A DNA stretch of 64,000 nt from Comamonas denitrificans (GTDB taxonomy: Bacteria > Pseudomonadota > Gammaproteobacteria > Burkholderiales > Burkholderiaceae_C): the NCBI RefSeq assembly GCF_017368815.1, contig NZ_JAFNME010000001.1, positions 62,001-126,000 of the forward strand, read 5' to 3'. Of this stretch, positions 11,001 to 19,210 are shown one piece after another. Within the stretch, counting starts at the first letter, position 1. The number at the start of each line of letters is the position of its first letter. Position numbers and translations under genes: made by a program. The notes below the pieces were generated by a model. That model was given only the letters and a program-made list of their open reading frames with translations. It was not told the origin of the DNA and did not search any database.

Positions 11001-11966
11001 TCAGACTTGCTGCAGCGCGTGCCACATTTCTTTGTCGCGCTCGGCCGTCCAGATGCGTGGGTCGCGGATGCCGCTGGCCTCGTCGTGGGCGCGCGTCACG
11101 TCAAATGGCAGGCAGTGCTCGTAGATGAACACGTGGCCAAACTTGGGGTCCATGGCCTTGCGTGTGTGCTGCATGGTGGCGTTCAAATCCATGCCCTGGG
11201 CCACGGCCTCTTGGGCGCTTTGGTACAGGGTGCTGACGAAATCGCGTGTGTAGGCCAGGCCTTTTTGCACGGCTTCGGGGGTCATCAGCGCGGGGCCACG
11301 GCCGGGGATCAGCTTGTCAAACTGCATGGCGGCCAGGTTGTCCAGCGTTTGCGGCCAGTCGGCCAGGTAGGCATCGCCGGTGTAGCAGGCAGCGTCGGCC
11401 TCGACCAGGTCGCCCGAGAAGCAGATGTTTTGGCTGGGCAGATAGACGATGGTGTCGCCCTTGGTGTGGCCACGGCCCACTTGCTTAATCTTCACCTCCA
11501 GCTTGCCCAGCCACAGGGTCATCTCGCCCTCAAAAGTCATGGTCGGCCAGGTCAGGCCGGGCACGCTTTCCACCGCCTGGAACAGGCGCGGAAAGCGGCC
11601 AATTTCCGAATCCATGTCCTGCTGGCCGCGCTCAACGATCAGGTCGTAGGTATCGCGGCTGGCAATGATTTGCTCCAACCCTTCGCTTTTGTAGCCCGAC
11701 GCGCCCAGCACGCGCACGGCGTGGTAGTGGGTCAGCACCACGTATTTGATGGGCTTGTCGGTGATTTCACGGATTTTGGCGATCACGCCCTGCGCAGCCA
11801 CGGGGGTGGCCGTGGCATCGATGATCATGCAGCCATCGTCACCAATGATGACTCCGGTGTTCGGGTCGCCCTCGGCGGTGTAGGCGTAGGCGTTGTCGCT
11901 GAGCTTTTCCCAGCTGATCTTTTTTTCTTCCAGGTCGGCCTGGGAGGCGAATTTTTTCTCGGTCAT
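11001..11966 (-). CDS. Metallo-beta-lactamase-fold protein with an altered metal-binding motif
   Basis: A 321-residue MBL-fold protein, first gene of the catabolic operon. The fold is recognisable from GVIIGDDGCMIIDATAT, VVLTHYHAVRVLGAS, VGRGHTKGDTIVYLP and ICFSGDLVEADA. The canonical HxHxDH signature is reduced to His80-x-His82-Ala-Val-Arg: the Asp and third His are missing, while the downstream His167 and Asp186 remain. So a normal dinuclear zinc centre is unlikely; a single metal or a non-classical activity is possible. A good AAGGAG precedes the ATG. It may hydrolyse a thioester, lactone or ester in the pathway, but no specific reaction can be assigned. Confidence 0.82.
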   Translation of the reverse strand: MTEKKFASQADLEEKKISWEKLSDNAYAYTAEGDPNTGVIIGDDGCMIIDATATPVAAQGVIAKIREITDKPIKYVVLTHYHAVRVLGASGYKSEGLEQIIASRDTYDLIVERGQQDMDSEIGRFPRLFQAVESVPGLTWPTMTFEGEMTLWLGKLEVKIKQVGRGHTKGDTIVYLPSQNICFSGDLVEADAACYTGDAYLADWPQTLDNLAAMQFDKLIPGRGPALMTPEAVQKGLAYTRDFVSTLYQSAQEAVAQGMDLNATMQHTRKAMDPKFGHVFIYEHCLPFDVTRAHDEASGIRDPRIWTAERDKEMWHALQQV

Positions 11967-12025
11967 GCGCGGTTCTCCTTGAATTGAATGGCAGTGCTTG
12001 GATGCATTAAAAAGGAGATCTATTT

Positions 12026-12187
12026 ATGATTCAAACGGTTTTTTCTTATCAATTTATTGGTTTACCTTATGAATGTCACCCTGCGCCAGCTGCATGCCTT
12101 TATCGCCGTGGCCCAGACGGGCAGCTTTACGCTGGCGGCCGAGCGGTTGTTTGTCACCCAGTCGGCTTTGAGCGGCTTGATTCGTGA
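12026..12187 (+). other. Possible upstream ORF overlapping the lysR start
   Basis: A 53-codon frame (MIQTVFSYQFIGLPYECHPA at its start) has a near-perfect AAAGGAG eight bases before its ATG, yet runs out of frame across the first 119 bases of the LysR gene, whose own ATG at 12069 has no visible ribosome-binding site. It may be a leader that couples or limits LysR translation, or chance. No protein family is recognised. Confidence 0.3.
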
Positions 12188-12968
12188 ACTGGAGAGCAGC
12201 CTGGGCCTGCGCCTGTTTGACCGCAGCACGCGGCGCTTGCGTTTGTCCGTGATCGGGCAGGAGCTGTACCCGCAGATCGAAAAAATCCTGCACGACCTCG
12301 AAGGCGTGGTCAGCGAGGCCGGGAACCTTAAAGCCCTGCAGCGCGGCAAGGTGCGCATTGCCGTGCCGCAGCTCTTGGCCTGCACCCTGCTGCCGCAGGT
12401 GATGGCCGACTTCAAAGCGTTGCACCCCGGCGTGCAGCTGCGCATGGTCGATTGCGCGGTGGAAAGCGTCATGGCGCGGGTGTTCTCGGGCGAGGTGGAC
12501 ATTGGCATTGGCCCCGAGCGCGAGACCAATTCCGACATCGAGGCCGCCGAGCTGTTTACCCTGCCCTTTATGGTGGTGCTGCCCAAGGGCCACCCGCTGG
12601 CCGCGCAGGAGCAGGTGCGCTGGCAGGACTTGAGCGCCCAGCCCCTGATCACCCTGCAGGGGCAATTTACCGATCTGTTGGTCAGCGACGCGGGCGATGC
12701 CGCCCGCGACCTGCAGCAGGACTCGTTCATGCAAGTGACGTTCATGACCTCGGCGCTGGCGCTGGTGCGCGCTGGCCTGGGCATTACCTTGTGCATGCCC
12801 TATGCGCGCTTGCTGGTCGAGCAAAACGGCCTGGTCATGCGCCCGTTGGTTCATCCGCAGGTGCAGCGCAGCTTTTGGATTTTTACGCGCAAAGGGCGTT
12901 CGCTCTCGCCTGCTGCACAAGGATTTTTGGATTTTGCCCGTGGGCAATTGGCGCGTGCGTGGGCGTAA
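12069..12968 (+). CDS. LysR-family transcriptional regulator of the adjacent catabolic operon
   Basis: A 299-residue LysR-type regulator. The N-terminal winged helix-turn-helix reads LRQLHAFIAVAQTGSFTLAA and QSALSGLIRELESSLGLRLF; an effector-binding domain of two Rossmann-like lobes follows from about residue 90. It is transcribed away from the metallo-hydrolase gene with 102 bases between the starts, the standard arrangement for a LysR protein that controls the divergent operon in response to a pathway compound. The inducer is unknown. The start at 12069 fits family length, although the stronger ribosome-binding site in the region belongs to an out-of-frame ATG at 12026. Confidence 0.9.
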   Translation: MNVTLRQLHAFIAVAQTGSFTLAAERLFVTQSALSGLIRELESSLGLRLFDRSTRRLRLSVIGQELYPQIEKILHDLEGVVSEAGNLKALQRGKVRIAVPQLLACTLLPQVMADFKALHPGVQLRMVDCAVESVMARVFSGEVDIGIGPERETNSDIEAAELFTLPFMVVLPKGHPLAAQEQVRWQDLSAQPLITLQGQFTDLLVSDAGDAARDLQQDSFMQVTFMTSALALVRAGLGITLCMPYARLLVEQNGLVMRPLVHPQVQRSFWIFTRKGRSLSPAAQGFLDFARGQLARAWA

Positions 12969-13052
12969 TTCAGGGCGGTGCGGGGAATTACGGTAGTACC
13001 ATACGGCGCTAGGACTGTCCGCAAGTGTAAATTTTTATAGCAAGGAGCCGTG

Positions 13053-13481
13053 ATGGCGTACTTTGAATGGGCGAGCGATATGGTCATTGACCACGATGGC
13101 CCGATTGACCAAGACCACCGCCGCTTGGTCGCGCAGGTTAATCGTTTGCACGATGCCACCAGCCAAGGCAGTGGCCAAGAAATCGTGGCCGGGTTGTTGG
13201 AAGAATTACTGGCCGACACCAAAGAGCATTTGGCGCACGAAGAGCGCTTTATGGCCAGCGTTGGCTTTCCTGAATCCGAAGCCCACCACAAGGGGCATGA
13301 TCACTTTGTGGCCGAGCTGGTGCGCTTAAAAGAGCTGTACGAAGGCGGCAGCCCCACCGTGGCCACCCGCCTGTCGCAACTGCTGCGCGATTGGCTGTCG
13401 CTGCACATTCGCCGCAACGACAAAGAAGTGCGCTTGTTTCTGGACAAGCAAAGGCGCCTGAAGGCTCTAAAAAAATCCTGA
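13053..13481 (+). CDS. Bacteriohemerythrin
   Basis: A 142-residue single-domain hemerythrin, a four-helix protein that binds O2 at a non-haem di-iron centre. The expected ligands are all visible: His22, His59-x3-Glu63 in EHLAHEE, His78-x3-His82 in HHKGH, and His118-x4-Asp123 in LHIRRND. CAAGGAGCC precedes the start; the chosen ATG directly follows an alternative GTG. Likely roles are oxygen storage or sensing, or delivery to oxygenases. It stands alone between lysR and gdhA, ended by a strong bidirectional terminator. Confidence 0.92.
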   Translation: MAYFEWASDMVIDHDGPIDQDHRRLVAQVNRLHDATSQGSGQEIVAGLLEELLADTKEHLAHEERFMASVGFPESEAHHKGHDHFVAELVRLKELYEGGSPTVATRLSQLLRDWLSLHIRRNDKEVRLFLDKQRRLKALKKS

Positions 13482-13514
13482 TGCCCTGGGCCTGAAAAAA
13501 GCATAAAAAAAGCA

Positions 13515-13552
13515 CAAAAAAAAGCGCTACCGCATTGCAGTAGCGCTTTTTT
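13515..13552. terminator. Bidirectional intrinsic terminator between bacteriohemerythrin and gdhA
   Basis: Stem AGCGCTAC / GTAGCGCT around a short loop, with an A-run on the left and a T-run on the right, so it can end both the plus-strand hemerythrin transcript and the minus-strand gdhA transcript. Confidence 0.88.
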
Positions 13553-13569
13553 GTGTTCAGCCGGGTGGT

Positions 13570-14913
13570 TTAAATCACGCCTTGGGCCAGCATGGCATCG
13601 GCCACTTTGACAAAGCCGGCGATGTTGGCACCGTCGATGTAGCTAATGCTGCCATCGGCACGCTGGCCGTGCTTGACGCAGGCAGCGTGGATGCTCTTCA
13701 TGATGCCGTGCAGGCGGGCATCGACTTCTTCGGCGGTCCAGCTCAGGCGCATGGCGTTCTGGCTCATTTCCAGACCCGAGGTGGCCACGCCACCGGCGTT
13801 CGAGGCCTTGCCGGGTGCGTACAGCACGCCAGCGTGTTCAAAGACCTTGGCCGCTTCGTTGGTGCTGGGCATGTTGGCGCCTTCGGCCACGCAGACCACA
13901 CCGTTCTGGATGAGGGTCTTGGCGTCGTTCTCGTCCAGTTCGTTTTGTGTGGCGCAGGGCAGCGCGATGTCCACGGCGATGTGCCAAGGGGTCTTGCCTG
14001 CCTGGAACTCAGCGCCCACTTTGGCAGCGTATTCGCTGACGCGGCCGTACTGCTCGTTCTTGATCTGCATCAGGATGGCCAGTTTTTCCGGGGTGAAGCC
14101 TGCAGCGTCGTACACGGTGCCGCCGGAGTCGGACACGGTGACCACTTTGGCGCCCAGTTGCATGGCTTTTTCTACGGCGTACTGCGCCACGTTGCCCGAG
14201 CCGGACACCGACACGGTCTTGCCGGCAAACGATTGGCCACGGGTGGCCAGCATTTCCTGGGCGAAGTACACGGTGCCGTAGCCGGTGGCTTCGGGGCGGA
14301 TCAGCGAGCCGCCAAAGCTCAGGCCTTTGCCGGTGAACACGCTCGAAGCGTTGTTGGCCAGCTTTTTGTACATGCCAGCGATGAAGCCCACTTCGCGGCC
14401 ACCCACGCCGATGTCGCCTGCGGGCACATCGGTATCGGGGCCAATGTGGCGGAACAGCTCCGAGGCGAAGGCCTGGCAGAAACGCATGACCTCGGCGTTG
14501 CTCTTGCCTTTGGGGTCGAAGTCGGAACCGCCTTTGCCGCCACCCATGGGCAAGGTGGTCAGGGCGTTTTTGAAGGTTTGTTCAAAGGCCAAAAATTTCA
14601 GCACCGAAGGGGTCACCGAGGGGTGAAAGCGCAGCCCCCCCTTGTACGGGCCAATGGCCATGCTGTGCTGGATGCGGTAGCCGCGATTGACGCGCACCTG
14701 GCCTTTGTCGTCGTGCCAGCAGACGCGAAATTGAATCAGGCGCTCGGGTTCGACCAGGCGCTCCAGCAAGGCTTGCTCGGCGTAGCGTGGATTGGCAGAA
14801 ATGAAAGGCCACAGGCTCTCCATCACTTCAGTGACCGCCTGCAAAAACTCGGGCTGGTCGGGGTTGCGGCGGGCAATGTCTTGCAGGAAGTGTTCAAGGG
14901 TGGGGAGCGTCAT
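13570..14913 (-). CDS. gdhA: NADP-specific glutamate dehydrogenase
   Basis: A 447-residue enzyme, exactly the usual length of the hexameric bacterial GdhA that makes glutamate from 2-oxoglutarate and ammonium with NADPH. Visible landmarks are the substrate-binding lysine regions GPYKGGLRFHPSV and LPMGGGKGGSDFDPKGKS, DVPAGDIGVGGREVGFIAG, and the nucleotide-binding VSGSGNVAQYA. The ATG giving MTLPTLEHF was taken because it matches the family start; an ATG six codons upstream is possible. It is a single gene between two terminators, so separately controlled, perhaps with the RpiR gene upstream. Confidence 0.96.
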   Translation of the reverse strand: MTLPTLEHFLQDIARRNPDQPEFLQAVTEVMESLWPFISANPRYAEQALLERLVEPERLIQFRVCWHDDKGQVRVNRGYRIQHSMAIGPYKGGLRFHPSVTPSVLKFLAFEQTFKNALTTLPMGGGKGGSDFDPKGKSNAEVMRFCQAFASELFRHIGPDTDVPAGDIGVGGREVGFIAGMYKKLANNASSVFTGKGLSFGGSLIRPEATGYGTVYFAQEMLATRGQSFAGKTVSVSGSGNVAQYAVEKAMQLGAKVVTVSDSGGTVYDAAGFTPEKLAILMQIKNEQYGRVSEYAAKVGAEFQAGKTPWHIAVDIALPCATQNELDENDAKTLIQNGVVCVAEGANMPSTNEAAKVFEHAGVLYAPGKASNAGGVATSGLEMSQNAMRLSWTAEEVDARLHGIMKSIHAACVKHGQRADGSISYIDGANIAGFVKVADAMLAQGVI

Positions 14914-15035
14914 GGGAAAGCGGCCTTTCATACCGGTAATGCAATGCGGCGGATTATGCCAAAAATGTATGACTTCATGCCGTTTGCATTGCGTTGCCAG
15001 GCATCGTTGGGAGCGATGAGGGTAAAAAAATATAA

Positions 15036-15072
15036 GAAAAAAGCGCTTAAACCCTTTCAGGTCAAGCGCTTT
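15036..15072 (-). terminator. Terminator of the RpiR gene
   Basis: Read on the minus strand, two self-complementary AAGCGCTT blocks pair as a stem (15064-15072 with 15040-15048) and are followed by TTTTTTC. The flanking GAGCTTAAAGCGCTT resembles a family A repeat arm. Confidence 0.7.
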
Positions 15073-15098
15073 AAGCTCTTTTATTTATTCATCATTTT

Positions 15099-15938
15099 TT
15101 ACTCTAATTCAAACGGCGTCGCCCCCCATTGCACCGTGTGCGCCACCAAACCATAGACCAAGGTGTGCGCTGCGCTGGTGTCCAGCAGGTGGCCCACCAT
15201 GGGGGCGTGGGCGCTGGTGTCGCAGCGCAGCAGCCAGTCGGAAGTGGGGGCCGGGCTGGTCAGGTCGGTGATGCACAGCAGCGCAATGCCCCGCTGCTGG
15301 GCTTGTTGGGCCAGGGTTTGCACCGCAGGGGGAATGCGCCCAAGGACGCACAGGATGAGCATGTCGCCCCGCGCCAAGGGGGTTAAAGCCTCTTCCAGCG
15401 TGGTGCCGGCCGCCGGTTGGGCCTGTGCTGGTTTGTCCAGGGCGGTGTGCAGCAATTGGCACAGGTGCTGGGCCAGCAGGTGGTTGGCCCCCAGGCCCAC
15501 GGCCACTACGCGCGGGGCGCGGTGCAAGGCGGCGGCCAGGGTGTTCATGGTGCTGGCCGGAATTTGTGCCAGCGTGGCGCGCAGCTTGTCTTGCTGGGCT
15601 TGCCACAGCGCCTGGCTGTTGGGGGCGTTGGCGCTGGCCTGGGCGGCCGGGGGCAGGGGCAGGGTGCCGGCAGCGTCGGCCTCTAGCCGGGCCTGGCGGC
15701 GGGCTTCTTCGTAGGTGCCGTAGCCCAGGTGGCGCACAAAGCGGGTGATGGTGGCGTTGGATACGTCGGTAATCTGCGCCAATTCGCTGGCGCTGTAGCT
15801 GCCCAGGTGGATGGGGGTGTCCAAAATCAGCAGGGCGAGTTTTTTCTCGGTGGGCGAGAGCTGGTCCTGCATCTGGCGCAGGCGGGCCAAAAACGGGGTG
15901 GCGTTGGGGTGGGCGGGTTGCACAGGCATAGCGTTCAA
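15099..15938 (-). CDS. RpiR-family transcriptional regulator (HTH plus SIS domain)
   Basis: A 279-residue protein. The N-terminal HTH_6 domain shows LSPTEKKLALLILDTP and a recognition region SNATITRFVRHLGYGTYEE; the C-terminal SIS sugar-isomerase fold follows from about residue 125 with VVAVGLGANHLLAQHLC. RpiR proteins sense phosphosugars or related metabolites. In many relatives the SIS domain starts with a GxGxS motif; here the serine position reads GLGANH, so ligand binding may differ. A start at the third downstream codon is equally possible. No sugar gene is nearby; gdhA, next on the same strand, is a possible target. Confidence 0.85.
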   Translation of the reverse strand: MNAMPVQPAHPNATPFLARLRQMQDQLSPTEKKLALLILDTPIHLGSYSASELAQITDVSNATITRFVRHLGYGTYEEARRQARLEADAAGTLPLPPAAQASANAPNSQALWQAQQDKLRATLAQIPASTMNTLAAALHRAPRVVAVGLGANHLLAQHLCQLLHTALDKPAQAQPAAGTTLEEALTPLARGDMLILCVLGRIPPAVQTLAQQAQQRGIALLCITDLTSPAPTSDWLLRCDTSAHAPMVGHLLDTSAAHTLVYGLVAHTVQWGATPFELE

Positions 15939-15962
15939 ACCAATCGTCGGGAATCGTCAGGG

Positions 15963-17933
15963 TTAGCGGCCGCGCAGAAACAGGCCATCGAGCTCGGCCA
16001 TGCTCAACTGCCGCCAGGTGGGGCGGCCATGGTTGCATTGGTCGGCGCGGTCGGTCTGTTCCATTTGGCGCAGCAGGGCGTTCATTTCATCGAGGGTCAG
16101 GCGCCGGTGCGCCCGCACGGCCCCATGGCATGCCATGGTGGCCAGGATTTCATGGCGGGCGCGGGCCACCAGGGTGCTGGCCTCGTGCTGGTGCAGCTCG
16201 GCCAGCACGCTGCGGGCCAGTTCCACCGCATCGCCTTGTGCCAAGAGGGCGGGCACGGCCCGCACCGCCAAGGTTTTGGGCGAGAACGGGACCACCTCCA
16301 GCCCCAAGGTGGCCAAGGTGGCGCTGTGCGCTTCGGCAGCGGCCACTTCTTGCGGGGTGGCGGCAAAGGTGGCGGCAATCAGCAAGGGCTGGCTGGCAAT
16401 GGGTTGGTCGTGGCCCACCTGGGTTTTCAGGCGCTCGTACACGATGCGCTCGTGCGCGGCGTGCATATCGACGATGACCATGCCCTGGGCGTTTTCCGCC
16501 AGGATGTAAATGCCGTGGATTTGCGCCACGGCGCGGCCCAGTGGCCAGTGCTGGGCCGGGGCCGCTGCTGGCGGTGCGCTGGCTTCGGCCAAGGGAGCTT
16601 TGGCAGCAGGGGCGGTGGTGGCGGCAGGGTGGCTTTCTTGCACTTGCCATGCGGGCTGCGGGCTGGCTTCGCGCAGTGGTGCCCACAGGGCCTGCATGTG
16701 TGTGGGGGTCAGCGGTGTGGCCGCCGCAGGCGTTGCCGCAGCGGTGAAAGCCGGGGCGAACGCCGAGGGCACAGCGGCCGACAAGGGCATGGCCAACTGC
16801 TGTGGGGGTGTGCTTTGGGCACTGGCGGGCGCAGGCTGGGGGGCGGCATCCGGCACCTTGGCCTGGGCCGCCAGCCGCTGGGCACGGGGCACGGCCAGGG
16901 CATCTTCGATGGCGTGCTTGATGGCTTGGTGGACTTCGCGGCTGTCGCGAAAGCGCACTTCAATCTTGGTGGGGTGGACGTTCACATCCACACGCAGCGG
17001 GTCGATGCGGACGTACAGCGCATAAATGGGTTGCTTGTGGCCATGCAGCACGTCTTCATAGGCGGCCTTGGCGGCGTGCTGGATGACTTTGTCGCGCACA
17101 AAGCGGCCATTCACATAGCAGTACTGCTGGTCGGCGCGGTTGCGGGCCGCATCGGGCAGCCCGGCGCGGCCCGAGATGGTGATGGCGCCGTTGTTAAAAA
17201 TACGGTGTACGGGCAGGCTGTTATCCACAAATTCCTGCCCCAGCACATCGGCCAGACGCCGCGCCAGGGCTTGGCTGTGCTCGGTCTCGGGGGGCACGGC
17301 CCGCCATTGCTCGACCAGTTTGCCCTCGTGCCAGATGGCAAAACCGACATCCGGGCGGGCCAGGGCGTGGCGGCGCACGCTTTCGATGCAGTGGGCCAGC
17401 TCAGTGGCATCGGTTTTTAAAAACTTGCGCCGCGCGGGGGTGGAGAAGAACAGCTCTTTGACCTCCAGCGTCGTGCCGGGGGCGCGGGCGGCGCGGCGCA
17501 GTTCGCCGCTGCGGGCATCGAGCAGCCAGGCGCTGTCGGCCTCGGGCGGGCGCGAGAGGATGCTGGTTTGCGAGACCGAGGCAATCGCCGCCAGCGCCTC
17601 GCCGCGAAAGCCCATGGTGGTCACACCCTCCAACTCCTGCAGATCGCGCACTTTGCTGGTGGCGTGGCGGCGCAGGGCAATGGGCAGTTCGGCCGGTGGG
17701 ATGCCGCCGCCGTCATCCTCCACGCTGATCAGGCGCACCCCACCAGCCAGCAGCCGCACGGTGATCTGGCGGGCCCCGGCATCCAGCGCGTTATCGACCA
17801 ATTCGCGCACCACCGAGGCGGGGCGCTCGACCACCTCGCCAGCGGCAATCTGGCTGATCAGTTCGTCGGGCAGGTCTTGGATGGCGCGGCGTGGGGGGGA
17901 AGGGGGGGCAGGCAAGGCGGAGGTGCTGGTCAT
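15963..17933 (-). CDS. mutL: DNA mismatch repair protein MutL with endonuclease motifs
   Basis: A 656-residue MutL. The N-terminal GHKL ATPase has ISQIAAGEVVERPASVV and ELVDNALDAGA (catalytic-region Glu/Asn), then GFRGEALAAIASV. A long Ala/Pro/Gln-rich linker spans roughly residues 330-460. The C-terminal dimerisation domain carries the endonuclease signature as DMHAAHERIVYE (about 489-500; Gln of the usual DQHA is Met), ACHGAVRA, CNHGRPT and a terminal FLRGR, so it should nick DNA itself, as expected in bacteria without MutH. The start MTSTSALPAPP fits the family; upstream in-frame sequence is Thr/Ala low complexity. It lies between tsaE-amidase and, far downstream, miaA, an old superoperon order. 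Confidence 0.94.
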   Translation of the reverse strand: MTSTSALPAPPSPPRRAIQDLPDELISQIAAGEVVERPASVVRELVDNALDAGARQITVRLLAGGVRLISVEDDGGGIPPAELPIALRRHATSKVRDLQELEGVTTMGFRGEALAAIASVSQTSILSRPPEADSAWLLDARSGELRRAARAPGTTLEVKELFFSTPARRKFLKTDATELAHCIESVRRHALARPDVGFAIWHEGKLVEQWRAVPPETEHSQALARRLADVLGQEFVDNSLPVHRIFNNGAITISGRAGLPDAARNRADQQYCYVNGRFVRDKVIQHAAKAAYEDVLHGHKQPIYALYVRIDPLRVDVNVHPTKIEVRFRDSREVHQAIKHAIEDALAVPRAQRLAAQAKVPDAAPQPAPASAQSTPPQQLAMPLSAAVPSAFAPAFTAAATPAAATPLTPTHMQALWAPLREASPQPAWQVQESHPAATTAPAAKAPLAEASAPPAAAPAQHWPLGRAVAQIHGIYILAENAQGMVIVDMHAAHERIVYERLKTQVGHDQPIASQPLLIAATFAATPQEVAAAEAHSATLATLGLEVVPFSPKTLAVRAVPALLAQGDAVELARSVLAELHQHEASTLVARARHEILATMACHGAVRAHRRLTLDEMNALLRQMEQTDRADQCNHGRPTWRQLSMAELDGLFLRGR

Positions 17934-18015
17934 TGCTGCGATTTTATGCACCTGGGCCGCTCTTGCCAGGCGCAGCGGATCTGGCCGCTGTGCGTGCGCC
18001 GCACGGCTGCTGGCG

Positions 18016-18309
18016 TTAGTCGTCGTAGTGGTAGTGGCGGTGCTTGTTGTGCTTTTTGCGTTTTTGGTGCGAGTGGCCGTGGCCGTGGCCGTCGTTGCGT
18101 TTGCCAATCTCGTTGCCGATCACGGCCCCGGCAGCCGCTCCGCCGATGGTGCCCAAGGTGGTGCCAAAAACGGCATCGCCCAGCAGGCCGCCGGCCACGG
18201 CCCCCGCGCCGGTGCCAATTTGGGCATTGCTGGGCCGGTGGGCGCAACCGGCCAGGCCCAGTGCCAGTGCCAAGGTGGTGCCGAGGATGAGTGTTTTGGT
18301 GCGGGTCAT
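18016..18309 (-). CDS. Glycine-zipper lipoprotein with histidine-rich tail
   Basis: A 97-residue lipoprotein precursor: basic start MTRTK, hydrophobic core, lipobox LAGC at residues 19-22. The middle holds a glycine-zipper region (GTGAGAVAGGLLGDAVF, GGAAAGAVIGNEIG), typical of outer-membrane-associated SlyB/YMGG-like proteins. The last 25 residues are rich in His, Lys and Arg (GHGHGHSHQKRKKHNKHRHY), suggesting metal or polyanion binding. Function unknown. It is a single gene whose stop lies 82 bases before the mutL start on the same strand. Confidence 0.85.
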   Translation of the reverse strand: MTRTKTLILGTTLALALGLAGCAHRPSNAQIGTGAGAVAGGLLGDAVFGTTLGTIGGAAAGAVIGNEIGKRNDGHGHGHSHQKRKKHNKHRHYHYDD

Positions 18310-18477
18310 AAGATGATCCTCCGAATAATGTTACGCATACCCGTACTGTGCCAGCGCAACCGGTAAGCAGGCTTTACCAGAGGTAAAGTTCTCTGCCCGA
18401 TTGCGAGTGTTTGTGAGAAAGCGCGGTGCGCAGCGCTACAGTACGCGGTTCTTTTGTTGATGCCCAGAGGCTGTGTT

Positions 18478-19131
18478 GTGGAAATTGCCGCGTTTTTGAT
18501 CGACTTCATTCTGCATATCGACAAGCATTTGCAGGATTTTGTGGTGGCCTACGGCCCCTGGGTGTATGCCCTGTTGTTTTTGATTGTGTTTGTTGAAACC
18601 GGGGTGGTGGTCATGCCGTTTTTGCCCGGCGATTCGCTGCTGTTTATTGTGGGGGCCATGTGTGGCGCGGGGCTGATGGATTTCAGCTTGGCCATGGTGG
18701 TGCTGCTGGTGGCGGCGATTTTGGGCGACCAGTGCAATTACACGATTGGCCGCATGATTGGCCCCAAAGTGTTCCAGTGGGAGGATTCGCGCTGGTTCAA
18801 CCGCCGCGCGTTTGAGCAGGCGCACCGCTTTTACGAGCGCTACGGCGGCGTGACCATCATCCTGGCGCGGTTCATGCCGTTCATTCGCACCTTTGCGCCG
18901 TTTGTGGGCGGGGTGGCGGCCATGTCGCGCAGCAAGTTCACGCTGTTTAATGTGGTCGGCGCGTTTATTTGGGTGCTGGGCATTGGCACGGCGGGCTACT
19001 TTTTTGGCAATTTGCCCTGGGTGCAGGCCAACTTGGAAAAAATCATCTGGGGTTTGATTTTGGTGCCCGGTTTGATCGCCATTTACGGCAGCTGGCACGC
19101 TGGGCGCAAAGAGAATGCTCTAAAAGCATAG
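18478..19131 (+). CDS. DedA-family membrane protein
   Basis: A 217-residue inner-membrane protein of the DedA/SNARE-associated family, linked to lipid recycling across the membrane and membrane-potential homeostasis. Conserved features are FVETGVVVMPFLPGDSLLF, the RFMPFIRTFAPFVGG segment with its essential arginines, and several hydrophobic helices. I chose the GTG at 18478 (product MEIAAFLIDFILH) because AGAGG lies at proper spacing and this is the normal family start; an ATG at 18460 is an alternative. Its stop codon TAG is the first part of a palindromic repeat arm (TAGCTGTTACCGC). It is convergent with the amidase gene. Confidence 0.9.
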   Translation: MEIAAFLIDFILHIDKHLQDFVVAYGPWVYALLFLIVFVETGVVVMPFLPGDSLLFIVGAMCGAGLMDFSLAMVVLLVAAILGDQCNYTIGRMIGPKVFQWEDSRWFNRRAFEQAHRFYERYGGVTIILARFMPFIRTFAPFVGGVAAMSRSKFTLFNVVGAFIWVLGIGTAGYFFGNLPWVQANLEKIIWGLILVPGLIAIYGSWHAGRKENALKA

Positions 19132-19205
19132 CTGTTACCGCTTTAAATAAAAGGACTTCAAGGCAATAACACCTTGAAGTCCTTTTTTTATCAGCGCAAA
19201 CAGCT
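19129..19205. repeat. Palindromic repeat family A, copy 3, with nested terminator hairpin (dedA / amidase)
   Basis: Outer arms AGCTGTTACCGCTTTA (from 19130) and ATCAGCGCAAACAGCT (to 19205) flank a perfect 13-bp hairpin: AAGGACTTCAAGG at 19151-19163 and CCTTGAAGTCCTT at 19172-19184, followed by a T-run. Lying between convergent genes, it should act as a terminator for dedA and probably also for the amidase gene. Confidence 0.9.
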
Positions 19206-19210
19206 TTCTT

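Noticed and set aside
13582-15156. Long plus-strand frame opposite gdhA
   Set aside because: Antisense shadow without family features; gdhA has all motifs, a start and a terminator.
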